NCBI RefSeq assembly: GCF_039539445.1
Contig: NZ_BAABDD010000023.1
Span: 7,006 to 71,005 of the forward strand
Direction of reading: 5' to 3'
DNA: 64,000 bases
Source of the DNA: Salinactinospora qingdaonensis
GTDB taxonomy: Bacteria; Actinomycetota; Actinomycetes; Streptosporangiales; Streptosporangiaceae
Of the stretch, positions 20,392 through 29,009 are shown piece after piece (within the stretch, counting starts at the first letter, position 1; every line of letters begins with the position of its first letter). The position numbers and the translations under genes are program-made. The notes beneath the pieces were generated by a model. It did no database searches. It was not told the DNA's origin and saw nothing but the letters and a program-made list of their open reading frames with translations.

Positions 20392-21812
20392 CACTGCTCG
20401 CCTGCGGCTACAGTCGCCGGAAGGGAGACCAGCGTGTCGTGAACCTGCTCGCGCACTGCGCTTACCAGCGGCTGAGTGCGCAGCTGGGGCCGCTCCAGCA
20501 GCGCTTCGAACAACCTGAGCCGTCGCATCACGCTTTCGATGCGGCGTCGGTGCATGCTGTCCAGGACAGGCGAGACCTGCTCGGCTATTCCGTCGAGGGC
20601 GCCGGTCAGAAGTCGGGAGGTCACGAGGTCCAGCCGAGCGTGGCAGAGTTCTCCGAAGCGTCGGGCCGGTTCCGGTGCCTGAGTGTAGAGTCCGACGGCG
20701 GCTTCGGCAGCTTCCGCGGCTGCGGCCGCCCGCTCCGCCTCTCCAGTGCCGACGAGGGCGCTGGCCTGCCAGTAATGCTGCTTGGCCACCGGGAAGGCCA
20801 GCAGCCCCGGCATCGTCTCGTCGCCTGCGCGGTCCCGTAGCTCGTCGGTCAAATGCAGGGCTTCCTCCATTTCCCGGGTGCGTCCCATCAGGGCCAGACC
20901 GCGGGCCTTCATACTGGCGGCGCGGATGCGTGCTGTGCCTCGCCGTTCGGGAAAGTCCAGCGCCCGTTGAGCGTAGTCGACGCAGTCGACGGGGCGTGCG
21001 TCCCAATAGGTGATGAGCGCTTGCAGGCCTGCGACCCAGCACCGCAGCTCGTGGTCGTCATTCAAGTCGCCGTGCAGGTCCGCGACACGCGCGTGGGTCT
21101 GGGCGGCCCAGAGGTCCCCAAGGTCGAAGCTGGCGTTGGCCAGAACGGCGCACAGCCAGCCGGCGATGCGCTGCAATTCGGCCAACTGGGTGGTGCGCTT
21201 GCATCGATCGCGCAGTTCCCAGGCCCGGTTGCGGAGCTCGCGGGCGCGCAGGGTCGATTGGATGACGGGGGTGTGTGGGTAGGCACGGGCGAGGTCGAGC
21301 AGTCCGCTTTCCAACTCCTCTACTGTGTAGGCGCCGATTGGTGTGTCCAGATGTGCACCGTACTGACTGGCCTCCTGGGCGCAGACGGTCAGCAGTTCCT
21401 CGGGTGAAAGGCAAGGGACAGTCATGGCTGGCTCCGTTGCCGACTCCGGACGGGGGAGGGCGGGAGAGTAGTCGGCGACGAATCCCAACCGCACCACATT
21501 GGTGGAGAAAAAACGCGATAGCAGGTCCGCGTAGTGTGCGCCGGGACGACCTCCCGCCTCCCAGTTCTGCCAACTGCGGGGGTCCATACCCGACCGTGAG
21601 AATCCCTGGTCGGAAGTCCATCTGTGGAATGCCGCGACCGCGTCCTCGGCTCGACGATAGCCGGCCGCGATCCGATACGCCTTGAACTGCGTGTGTCCGC
21701 AGTGGGCACGAATGTGCTCGGCCAGAGCGTGCAGGTCCATACTCTCGCCCTGCTCCGCGCGCCACTCCTCGCGCTGCTCCAGGCCACACCGCACCTCATG
21801 GGGCTCAGCCAT
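20391..21812 (-). CDS. HTH/TPR transcriptional regulator
   Basis: In this 473-residue protein the N-terminus (HALAEHIRAHCGHTQFKAYRIAAGYRRAEDAV, then MDPRSWQNWEAGGRP) resembles the atypical HTH of large actinomycete XRE proteins. Residues about 150-460 are helical with repeated Ala-rich pairs, as in TPR-like modules (LCAVLANASFDLGDLWAAQTHARVADLHG). It is the first gene of a coupled pair with the dehydrogenase. The ligand and targets are unknown. Confidence 0.75.
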   Translation of the reverse strand: MAEPHEVRCGLEQREEWRAEQGESMDLHALAEHIRAHCGHTQFKAYRIAAGYRRAEDAVAAFHRWTSDQGFSRSGMDPRSWQNWEAGGRPGAHYADLLSRFFSTNVVRLGFVADYSPALPRPESATEPAMTVPCLSPEELLTVCAQEASQYGAHLDTPIGAYTVEELESGLLDLARAYPHTPVIQSTLRARELRNRAWELRDRCKRTTQLAELQRIAGWLCAVLANASFDLGDLWAAQTHARVADLHGDLNDDHELRCWVAGLQALITYWDARPVDCVDYAQRALDFPERRGTARIRAASMKARGLALMGRTREMEEALHLTDELRDRAGDETMPGLLAFPVAKQHYWQASALVGTGEAERAAAAAEAAEAAVGLYTQAPEPARRFGELCHARLDLVTSRLLTGALDGIAEQVSPVLDSMHRRRIESVMRRLRLFEALLERPQLRTQPLVSAVREQVHDTLVSLPATVAAGEQ

Positions 21813-22053
21813 CGTCTTTCACCTTCTCAACTCGCGCTACGACCACGGTAGTCGTTTTCCCTTCCAAGCGTCGCCCGCTGCTTCTGAAGAAACGTTTCTT
21901 CGCCTCACCGAAGCCTCTTTTCAGTGCAATCGGAGACCGGCGGCGAATTCATGAAAGCAACTCCCACTAGAAAAACCGCGTTGGCGTCGCTCATTCTGGT
22001 CTCCGGCGCTCGTGCCCTTGGAAGTGGGCGCCGGAATTTGGAGGTTGCTATGA

Positions 22054-22370
22054 CGTAACGACCCGCGTACCACGACGGTCGCGCTCGACTTCGGCCGCCG
22101 GCGGCTCAACTCGGATCTGCTGCTGGCGCTGTTCGGTACGCCGGGACAGTCACAGCTCGGCTTCCTGTGGGTCGACCTGCCGCGTGGCGCGATCGTCCTC
22201 GTCCACCCCCGCGACATCGCGGGCGCCGAGCACGCCCTCAGTGCGATCGAGGTGGCCGGTGTTCCGTTTGTGGTCACGCTCAACGACGTCGTCGCGGTAG
22301 AGATCCCGAGCGCAGAGCAGGTATGCGAGGAGCTGTGTGTGGCACCCTGCGGCGCCGCCGAATCGAGTCA
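22054..22370 (+). pseudogene. Remnant of conservon-type small GTPase (CvnD-like)
   Basis: The open frame after the stop at 22051 reads TTTVALDFGRRRLNSD, LFGTPGQSQLGFLW and PFVVTLNDV. This is recognisably the switch region of CvnD GTPases (ALDFGR, FGTPGQ, PFVVAVN), but the N-terminal P-loop, a start codon and the C-terminus are missing. It runs in the same frame straight into ABC-transporter sequence, so this is a fusion of two broken genes. The right boundary is approximate. Confidence 0.6.
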
Positions 22371-22852
22371 GATCCGTCAACAGTCCCGGCAATGGCCCTT
22401 CCTCGTAGAACGCGACACCACCGTGGCCGCACCCGATCGTGCCGACACCGGTCGACTTCAGTGGCCCCTGGGCTTTGGCGGCTCCGCCCAGGTTGTCGAC
22501 GACTTGGCGCCGGGACTGCACACGCCACTGGACATCCGGTTCGACGGCGACGAGGAGATCTCCTGCGGGCAGCGTCAACGCATCGCCGCCGCCCGCGACC
22601 TCTACCTTCAAATCGCCCTCGTCATCGCCGAGGAACCCGCTGAACTGGACACCTGCGCTGAAGAACGCCCGTTCGTCACCTTCCAGACCGCCTTTGAGAG
22701 GGCCGCGGTGCTGCTGATCACCCATTCGGCCGGTCGGCGCCCGCAGAGCCGACCGGATCTACACGCTCGACTACGGCCGCGTCGTCGAGCAGGGCACCCA
22801 CATCGACCTGATGAATCAGGGCGGCCTCCACGCCGAGCTGTACGGCATCTGA
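22371..22852 (+). pseudogene. Remnant of ABC transporter nucleotide-binding domain
   Basis: Decayed NBD motifs are readable. ISCGQRQRIAAAR replaces the LSGGQ signature, LVIAEEPAELDT replaces the Walker B LDEPTAALD, and LLITHSAGRR is the H-loop. After a frameshift near 22735 comes ADRIYTLDYGRVVEQGTHIDLM with the normal C-terminus and stop at 22852. No Walker A is present. It was probably the C-terminal half of a peptide exporter, now non-functional, lying just upstream of the MRYDH operon. Confidence 0.7.
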
Positions 22853-22924
22853 GCCCCGAGGAAGCGTCGTGACCAGCACCCGGTAAGAGTTCGGCGCCGA
22901 CCCGACCGATACATCCAGTTCCAG

Positions 22925-22932
22925 AAAGGGGG
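22925..22932 (+). promoter_or_regulatory. Strong ribosome binding site of the MRYDH minigene
   Basis: AAAGGGGG lies 5 nt before the ATG at 22938. Such a strong, correctly spaced site before a six-codon frame supports deliberate translation. Confidence 0.7.
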
Positions 22933-22937
22933 CAGAC

Positions 22938-22955
22938 ATGCGCTACGACCATTGA
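22938..22955 (+). CDS. bytA: Biarylitide-type RiPP precursor pentapeptide MRYDH
   Basis: This 18-nt frame (ATG CGC TAC GAC CAT TGA) encodes Met-Arg-Tyr-Asp-His. Biarylitide precursors are pentapeptides of pattern MRYxH, such as MRYYH and MRYLH. They are encoded just upstream of a cytochrome P450 that cross-links the Tyr and His side chains, and the first two residues are later removed. Here the same motif has a strong RBS and a P450 gene 88 nt downstream. Asp at the variable position is unusual as far as I know. It coincides with an Asp/Asn beta-hydroxylase-like domain encoded two genes on. The frame is far too short for normal gene finders. Confidence 0.8.
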   Translation: MRYDH

Positions 22956-23043
22956 TACCGAACCGGCGGCCAGGCTCAACCCGATGCGTGCCCGGCCGCC
23001 GCCCTACCTTTCCCTCCCGGACAGCGCAAAGGTCAGGTTCCTC

Positions 23044-24234
23044 ATGCCACCCCCCGACTACGACCCCCTGGCCCCGGTTAACCTCCGCGATCCATATCCG
23101 ACCTATGCGCTCATGCGTGAACACGCCCCGGTGCTCTGGCATGACCGCATGCAGTGCTGGGTGGTCTCCCGCTATGCCGACTGCGTCGCTGTTCTGCGGG
23201 ATCACGACACATTCGCGCGCGATCCGCGGCGCGTAGGCGAGGCGCTCTCCGAGCCCAGTCTCAGTGTGCAGTCCCTCGATCCCCCCGAACTGGGGCCGCT
23301 GCGTCGCCTTCTGATGAACGCCGTACATGCCCACGACCTGGACGGCTTCGCCCAACGCGGCCGTGAGCGAGCCGCCGACCTGCTATCGGTTCTCGCCGAG
23401 AAAGAAACCTTCGACGTCGTGGCGGACTTCGCCTCACCTTTCTCGCTGGAGAGTGTCTGCGACCTGCTGGGGGTGGATCGGCCGGAGCCGGGCTCCTTCG
23501 TCGCAGCCTCCGACGCGATCATGCGCAGCATGGACGCCGGCCTGCGCCCGGAGACCGCAGAACCGGGGCGCCTCGCCCGCCACCAACTCAGTGCGCTTGT
23601 GGCTTCCTGGTTCGCGGATTCGGGAAAGCCCGGTCTGTTGGCGGATATGCGGCGCGGTGCCCCAACGGTCGGAGTCCCCGAGACGTATGTGCGCAACACT
23701 GCGCGAGTGCTGTTCCAAGGGGGCTACAGCACCATGGTCGCCGCCATCGGAAACGTGGTCGCCCTACTCATGGAACGCCCAGGACTCCTGGAGCGACTGG
23801 GCGCTTCCGAATTCCGCCACTGCGGTATCGACGAGATGATCCGCTACGACGGGCCCGTGCAGGGCACCAGTCGTACCGCGACCTGCGCGGCGACCATCGG
23901 CAGTACCCGAATCGCGGCCGGGCAGACGGTCCTGGTGCTGTATGCGGCCGCCAACCACGACCCCGAACAGTTCGCCCGGCCCGACGAACTCCTCCTCGAC
24001 CGATCCCCCAATCCCCACCTCGGGTTCGGCTGGGGCCCCCATGCCTGCGCGGGCACGATCCTGGCCCAAACCGTCCTACACGCCGTGGTCGACGCCCTGG
24101 CCGAGCACCCCGATCGCCTCTGCCCATCCGGATCCTTCGCGCGGCGTCGCACCGCGACCATGCGCGGTTGGGAACGCCTGCCCGCCGCCTTCGCCCCTGT
24201 TACCCGCACTACTTCGACAGAGGAGAGCCCGTGA
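23044..24234 (+). CDS. bytO: Cytochrome P450, predicted Tyr-His cross-linking enzyme
   Basis: The protein has 396 residues from the ATG at 23044 (MPPPDYDPLAPVNLRDPYP, a typical actinomycete P450 start). An ATG at 22984 in the same frame has no good RBS. It has the K-helix ExxR (EMIR, residues 264-267) and a haem loop FGWGPHACAG with Cys335. The I-helix reads FQGGYSTMVAAIGN, where most P450s have an acid before the Thr; here the acid is Ser. It is coupled to the next gene by a GTGA overlap. From its place behind MRYDH it is inferred to form the aryl-imidazole bond between Tyr and His. Confidence 0.88.
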   Translation: MPPPDYDPLAPVNLRDPYPTYALMREHAPVLWHDRMQCWVVSRYADCVAVLRDHDTFARDPRRVGEALSEPSLSVQSLDPPELGPLRRLLMNAVHAHDLDGFAQRGRERAADLLSVLAEKETFDVVADFASPFSLESVCDLLGVDRPEPGSFVAASDAIMRSMDAGLRPETAEPGRLARHQLSALVASWFADSGKPGLLADMRRGAPTVGVPETYVRNTARVLFQGGYSTMVAAIGNVVALLMERPGLLERLGASEFRHCGIDEMIRYDGPVQGTSRTATCAATIGSTRIAAGQTVLVLYAAANHDPEQFARPDELLLDRSPNPHLGFGWGPHACAGTILAQTVLHAVVDALAEHPDRLCPSGSFARRRTATMRGWERLPAAFAPVTRTTSTEESP

Positions 24235-26588
24235 GACTCCTCATCGGCAACCACATCGACGACTCGATCCGGCTGCGGCCGGAGACACGCGCCTGGACCC
24301 AGCGCATCCTCTGGTTCGCCCGCGACGGCGACCTGATCGTGCTTCCTGACCAACCCGACACCAGGTTCGTGAACTATGTGACCGCCCTTACCGGCGTCAA
24401 CCCTGCCACACTGCGCTTCCACACCCCCTCGGGCGGCCGCTACGGTCACCACAGCCTGGATCCGCTCAGCCTCACGTCCCCCGAGTTCGTCGCAGCTTTG
24501 GCCGGCGATCTCGGTGACGTCGAGGAGGTATTCGCCCTGTGGCCCTCAGCGCAGGTCTCCCGCTTGAGCGAAGCGCTTGGTGTCGCCGACCGCTTCCCCG
24601 GATCGAACTTCTTCGCCCAAGGCGGCGGAGAAGTGGCCAACAACAAGGCGGTCTTCCGAGCGCTGGCCGCCGGCTGCGGCGTCGCCGTCGCGCCCGGAGC
24701 AGTGTGTCGCAGCAGGGCCGAGGCGGCAGCGGCGACGCGGACGCTACTGGAGACAGCGGACGCAGTGATGGTCAAGCAAGCCCACAACGGCGCCGGTGTG
24801 GGAAACCAGATCGTCGTGCGCGACCCTGCAATGGCGACCGGCCATGCCGGGGCTCGACACCACCACGAATTACCACCCGGCCCCGGATCCGTGGACGCCT
24901 TCTGGGAACAGCGTTGGTCGTGGGCCTCAGTCGAGGGCCACTTCCCCGTCGTCGTTGAGGAGTTCCAACCCAGCGCCACCTCGATCTATGCCGAGTTCCA
25001 CGTCAGCGGCACCGGAGTCCACCCGACCGAAGCCGGAACGCTCCACTACGCCGATGGGCGACTGAGCCACCAGATCGTCCCCCTGCGTTCCGGAAACCGC
25101 CGACAGTTGGTGGGGGACGCGACGCGACTCGCGCAGGCTTATCAAGCACTGGGCTACCGGGGCTACCTCAGCACCGATGCGCTCCTGCAGAACGACGGAC
25201 GCATCATTTTCACCGAGGTGAATGCGCAAGTCTCCGGATCGCTACACATCTACCAGGTGATCGCCCACAGCATCGTATGGGCCGACGCCGCACCGCAGCG
25301 TCTTGTCGTGGAGTACCACGTACCGCCGCACTGGAGTGTTCCGAGCTTCGACGTGTTCCTGCAGGCCATCGACGACCTGGGTGTGGCCTATGACCCGCGC
25401 TCCCGCAGGGGAGTGATCGTATCGATGCCAATCATCGCGTTGGAGCCGGATCGGGCCCGGTTCGTGTTCTGCATCGCCTACGACACTGATGAACACCGCC
25501 GACACGTCTATGCGCTCTTGGACGAGCGTTTCACCACCAACCCCGCGTCGCAGACGATCGCGCCCGTACACGTGACGGCGCCCTCGTCATCGAGGGCGTG
25601 GCTTGGAAGGAGCGTCGATGCCCCCTCCGTCTCGACATGGCCGGCGCCGGCGACACGGCTGCGTCCCACGTTCGAGCCCGCCCTGCTTGCTGGTGATCTG
25701 TCCCGGCTAACCGGCCATGACTGGGCCAAGCAACGCATCCACAGCACTTCCGGGGTTGGTGCTGAGGCGCAAGTCGACTGGCGGGTGCTCCCACTGCGTA
25801 GCACGGGCGGCGACCCGGAACGCACCGATCCCGGCGGTCCCGGGGCGGAACCTTTCGCGCCAACCCCGTGGGCAGAACAAGCTCCCTACATCGCCGAAAT
25901 CGTCGACTCCATCCCCGCACCCGTAAACGCCGCCCGCCTCATGGCACTCGCACCAGGTGCGTTATCGGCCGAACACTGCGACCCCAAGTACGCCCTGACA
26001 CGCGGGCTGGTGCGTATCCACCTTCCGCTGTCCACCAACCCCGGCGCGATCCTCGTGCTGGACGGAACCGCCTACCGCTGGCAGCCGGGCCAACTGTGGT
26101 TCGGCGAGTTCGCCCGCCCCCACCTGGTCCGCAACAACGGCGCCGCCACCCGCATCCACCTGGTCATCGACGCTCTGCTGACCGTCGAACTCGCCGACTG
26201 GTTCCCCAACGACTGGGCGGAGGCTATGCACGCGGGCGCAGCCCTGATCAATCGGCCCACCGCTGCCCCGCCGTCATCCCCCGCAACTGTGGTTCGCCTC
26301 CCCGAATCCTTCCTCGACTTCTCCCTTACCGACGGGCGGGACCACATACCGACACGCAGCGAGCCAACGGTTGAGGCGCGCGTGGAAGCGGTGGCCGAGC
26401 AGTGGCGGCTGACCGTGCCCGACGGCCGCACTTTCGCTCTGGTCCACCTCGGCGACCGAGAGTTCCGTTTCTGCGGTTGGAGCGAGCAGCGCACCCTCCA
26501 ACTCCGCGGCTCCGACGCTCTGCTGCGTGCCCGCACCCCCACCTCCGTCCACTCGCTCCCCGTTCCTGCACGTCTCGCCACGCAGTGA
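24231..26588 (+). CDS. ATP-grasp peptide ligase fused to Asp/Asn beta-hydroxylase-like domain
   Basis: The protein has 785 residues from the GTG at 24231, which overlaps the P450 stop and follows GAGGAGAG. Residues 1 to about 430 look like a pre-ATP-grasp plus ATP-grasp ligase of the PGM1 (pheganomycin) type: VMVKQAHNGAGVGNQIV (Lys about 182) and FTEVNAQVSGSLH (metal-binding Glu/Asn about 329/331). Residues about 500-660 resemble Fe(II)/2-oxoglutarate Asp/Asn hydroxylases: RLMALAPGALSAEHCD (His582, Asp584), RPHLV (His631) and RIHLVID (Arg641), so the full metal and 2-OG set is present. A C-terminal tail of about 120 residues is unassigned. Likely roles are ligating an amino acid to the peptide and hydroxylating its Asp. 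Confidence 0.82.
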   Translation: MRLLIGNHIDDSIRLRPETRAWTQRILWFARDGDLIVLPDQPDTRFVNYVTALTGVNPATLRFHTPSGGRYGHHSLDPLSLTSPEFVAALAGDLGDVEEVFALWPSAQVSRLSEALGVADRFPGSNFFAQGGGEVANNKAVFRALAAGCGVAVAPGAVCRSRAEAAAATRTLLETADAVMVKQAHNGAGVGNQIVVRDPAMATGHAGARHHHELPPGPGSVDAFWEQRWSWASVEGHFPVVVEEFQPSATSIYAEFHVSGTGVHPTEAGTLHYADGRLSHQIVPLRSGNRRQLVGDATRLAQAYQALGYRGYLSTDALLQNDGRIIFTEVNAQVSGSLHIYQVIAHSIVWADAAPQRLVVEYHVPPHWSVPSFDVFLQAIDDLGVAYDPRSRRGVIVSMPIIALEPDRARFVFCIAYDTDEHRRHVYALLDERFTTNPASQTIAPVHVTAPSSSRAWLGRSVDAPSVSTWPAPATRLRPTFEPALLAGDLSRLTGHDWAKQRIHSTSGVGAEAQVDWRVLPLRSTGGDPERTDPGGPGAEPFAPTPWAEQAPYIAEIVDSIPAPVNAARLMALAPGALSAEHCDPKYALTRGLVRIHLPLSTNPGAILVLDGTAYRWQPGQLWFGEFARPHLVRNNGAATRIHLVIDALLTVELADWFPNDWAEAMHAGAALINRPTAAPPSSPATVVRLPESFLDFSLTDGRDHIPTRSEPTVEARVEAVAEQWRLTVPDGRTFALVHLGDREFRFCGWSEQRTLQLRGSDALLRARTPTSVHSLPVPARLATQ

Positions 26589-26598
26589 AAGGCCCACA

Positions 26599-27741
26599 AT
26601 GCGACTCAACAGCCACAACGAATGGGCACCGTTGAAGGAGATCGTCGTCGGCTCGGCCCAGAACTACACCTCCCATGACCGGGAGGTCTCCTTCAACCTG
26701 TTTCACCACGAGAACCTGTTCCGCTCCGACTGGGCCTATCCCCGACTCAGCTCGGCGCACAGCCCGGTCGAGGGGCGGCAATGGCGCGTCAAGCAGCGCT
26801 ACGTCGACGAACTCCATGAGGACGTGGAGGACCTCGCCCAGCTACTGGTCAGCCTCGGGATCACCGTCCACCGGCCCATACCGCTGCCGCCCGATGCCGC
26901 AACCATCGCTGGACTGAGCTGGCAGGCCCCGCCCACCCCCGCCCTCAACATCCGCGACAACACGCTCGTCCTCGGCGACGAGATCATCGAAACGCCGCCG
27001 GCGATCCGCTCGCGCTACCTGGAGACCCGCCTACTCACACCGGTGTTCCAGCACTACTATGACCGCGGTGCCACCTGGACGACCATGCCGAGGCCGCTGT
27101 TGACCGACGCCTCCTTCGACCTGTCGTATGCGCGCGATACGAGCACCACCCTGGGCGGCCCAACCGAACCCATCGAGGAGCCCGTGACCTCGCCTTACGA
27201 TGTCGGCTTCGAGATGCTGCTCGACGGCGCCCAATGTCTGCGCCTGGGCCGCGACCTGCTGGTCAACATCGCCACCGACAACCACCGCAGCGGCTGCGAC
27301 TGGTTGGAACGCCACCTCCAGGGCCGCTACCGGATCCATCGCATCGACCGCATGGCCGACAACCACATCGACTCCATGCTGCTCGCACTGCGTCCCGGCG
27401 TCTTCCTGGCCCGCCACGCCGGCCTGCGTGACCTGCTACCCGCACCGTTCAACACGTGGAAGATGATCGTCCCTCCCGAACCCGCCGAGGGCAACTTCCC
27501 TGTCTACGATGACGGCGACCTGCTGTTGACCAGCCCTTACATCGACCTGAACGTCCTGTCCATCGCCCCCGACACCGTCCTGGTCAATGCTGACTGCCCC
27601 GAACTGGCTACGACGCTGGACAAGGAAGGCTTCACCGCTATCCCGGTTCGCCACCGCCACCGCCGCCTCTTCGGCGGCGGCTTCCACTGCTTCACCCTCG
27701 ACACTGTGCGCGAGGGCGACCTGGAGGACTACCAGCAGTGA
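26599..27741 (+). CDS. Amidinotransferase (StrB/AGAT family)
   Basis: This 380-residue protein starts at 26599 behind GAAAGG. Family features are NEWAPLKEIVVGSA at the N-terminus, MADNHIDSMLLALRPG with the catalytic His (about 256), and GGGFHCFTLD with the nucleophilic Cys (about 364). Such enzymes move the amidino group of arginine to an amine. In pheganomycin and related pathways an amidinotransferase makes an alpha-guanidino acid that an ATP-grasp ligase joins to a ribosomal peptide. The neighbouring ligase suggests a similar cap here. The acceptor is unknown. Confidence 0.88.
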   Translation: MRLNSHNEWAPLKEIVVGSAQNYTSHDREVSFNLFHHENLFRSDWAYPRLSSAHSPVEGRQWRVKQRYVDELHEDVEDLAQLLVSLGITVHRPIPLPPDAATIAGLSWQAPPTPALNIRDNTLVLGDEIIETPPAIRSRYLETRLLTPVFQHYYDRGATWTTMPRPLLTDASFDLSYARDTSTTLGGPTEPIEEPVTSPYDVGFEMLLDGAQCLRLGRDLLVNIATDNHRSGCDWLERHLQGRYRIHRIDRMADNHIDSMLLALRPGVFLARHAGLRDLLPAPFNTWKMIVPPEPAEGNFPVYDDGDLLLTSPYIDLNVLSIAPDTVLVNADCPELATTLDKEGFTAIPVRHRHRRLFGGGFHCFTLDTVREGDLEDYQQ

Positions 27742-29009
27742 CCCGCATCCTGCTCCTAGAGGCCGCCGGCCCCGAATCGGGCGCTCTGGCACGAACGGCA
27801 GCGTGCCGCGGAATCAGCGTCTACGCCGCCACTCACCCCGCGCTCCACACCGGCTATCCGCCCTGGTTGCGTGACCTACTGGCCGGTTGGCTCGCCATAG
27901 ACTTCACCGCCCCGGAGCGGGCTCTGGAAAACATCATCACTTTCGCCCGCAGTAACCGGATCGACGCCGTCCTGACCGCCAACGAATATCTCACACCGCT
28001 GGTCGCTCAAGCGTGCTCAGCCCTCGGGCTCCTATCCAACGATCCCGACATTGCCGCAGCAACGCGTAACAAAGTGGCCATGTCTACCCGATTTCGCCAC
28101 TACGGTGTCGATGCTCCACTCACATCGGTGCCCGAGACCACCGACGAAGCCGCAGCCTTCGCTCGCCGCTCCGGCGCGCTGCCGTGTGTCGTCAAACCCG
28201 CCGAACAGGCCGGCTCGCAGGGCGTCACCATCGCTTACGACACCGACCAGGTTGTTGACGGCTACGAACGCGCTCGCCGCCAGTACCGGGAACGCACCTA
28301 CGGTCTGCCGCTGGATACGCGGGTCCTCATGCAGCCGCTCATTGTCGGCACCGAATACAGTGTCGAATCCGTCACCGCCAACGGCTGCAGCCGCCACGTG
28401 TGCATCACCCGTAAGTGCACCGACGCCACCGGAGTTGAAACCGGACACGACCTACCTGCTGTACTGCCGCAGCAGACCCGGCGCCGGATCCTCGCTGAAA
28501 CCGACAAGGCCTTGGCCGCACTCGGCGTCCACAACTCCGCTTCCCACACCGAGGTGATCGTGGAACCCTCCGGGCGCTGCCGCATCATCGAGATCGCTGC
28601 CCGGTCCGCCGCTGGCCGTATCGGTTTCCTGATCGATTACGCGCTGGGCATCGACTGGTGGAAGGCCTGTATCGACGCCAGCCTCGGTCTGCACGTGGAT
28701 GTTTCGCCCACCCGTAGCCGCTACGCTGCCGTCCGATTCCTCACCAGTCCGCAACACGGCACTCTGCAGCGGCTGGACAACCTGCCCACCACCGAGCCCG
28801 ACGTGCCCGAGCTCCACATCCGCGCAGCCTTCGGCGACCCGGTCGGACCAGGCAACGGCAACAGCGGCCGCCTCGGCTGCTTCATCACTGTCGGCACCGC
28901 CCCTGCCGCGGTTTCCCAACGCGCCGACGACCTCTTGGCCGACGTTCGCGTCAACCTCGCACCCGAGAGGCCCTCATCAATTCCGGGGACGGGGGCACAG
29001 CACGCATGA
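27738..29009 (+). CDS. Second ATP-grasp carboxylate-amine ligase
   Basis: This 423-residue protein has a GTG start overlapping the amidinotransferase stop. The N-terminal Rossmann-like part (ILLLEAAGPESGALARTAACRGISVYAAT) is followed by ATP-grasp motifs (LPCVVKPAEQAGSQGV, and RCRIIEIAARSAAGRIGF with metal-binding Glu). It belongs to the carbamoyl-phosphate-synthase-like ligases that join amino acids or amines without NRPS. In this operon it could add a second residue to the cross-linked peptide or cap its C-terminus. Confidence 0.85.
   Translation: MTRILLLEAAGPESGALARTAACRGISVYAATHPALHTGYPPWLRDLLAGWLAIDFTAPERALENIITFARSNRIDAVLTANEYLTPLVAQACSALGLLSNDPDIAAATRNKVAMSTRFRHYGVDAPLTSVPETTDEAAAFARRSGALPCVVKPAEQAGSQGVTIAYDTDQVVDGYERARRQYRERTYGLPLDTRVLMQPLIVGTEYSVESVTANGCSRHVCITRKCTDATGVETGHDLPAVLPQQTRRRILAETDKALAALGVHNSASHTEVIVEPSGRCRIIEIAARSAAGRIGFLIDYALGIDWWKACIDASLGLHVDVSPTRSRYAAVRFLTSPQHGTLQRLDNLPTTEPDVPELHIRAAFGDPVGPGNGNSGRLGCFITVGTAPAAVSQRADDLLADVRVNLAPERPSSIPGTGAQHA

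Noticed and set aside
22984..23043. Upstream in-frame ATG for the P450 (adds 20 residues)
   Set aside because: No ribosome binding site. The usual P450 N-terminus begins at 23044, with AGG/AAAGG upstream. Not fully excluded.
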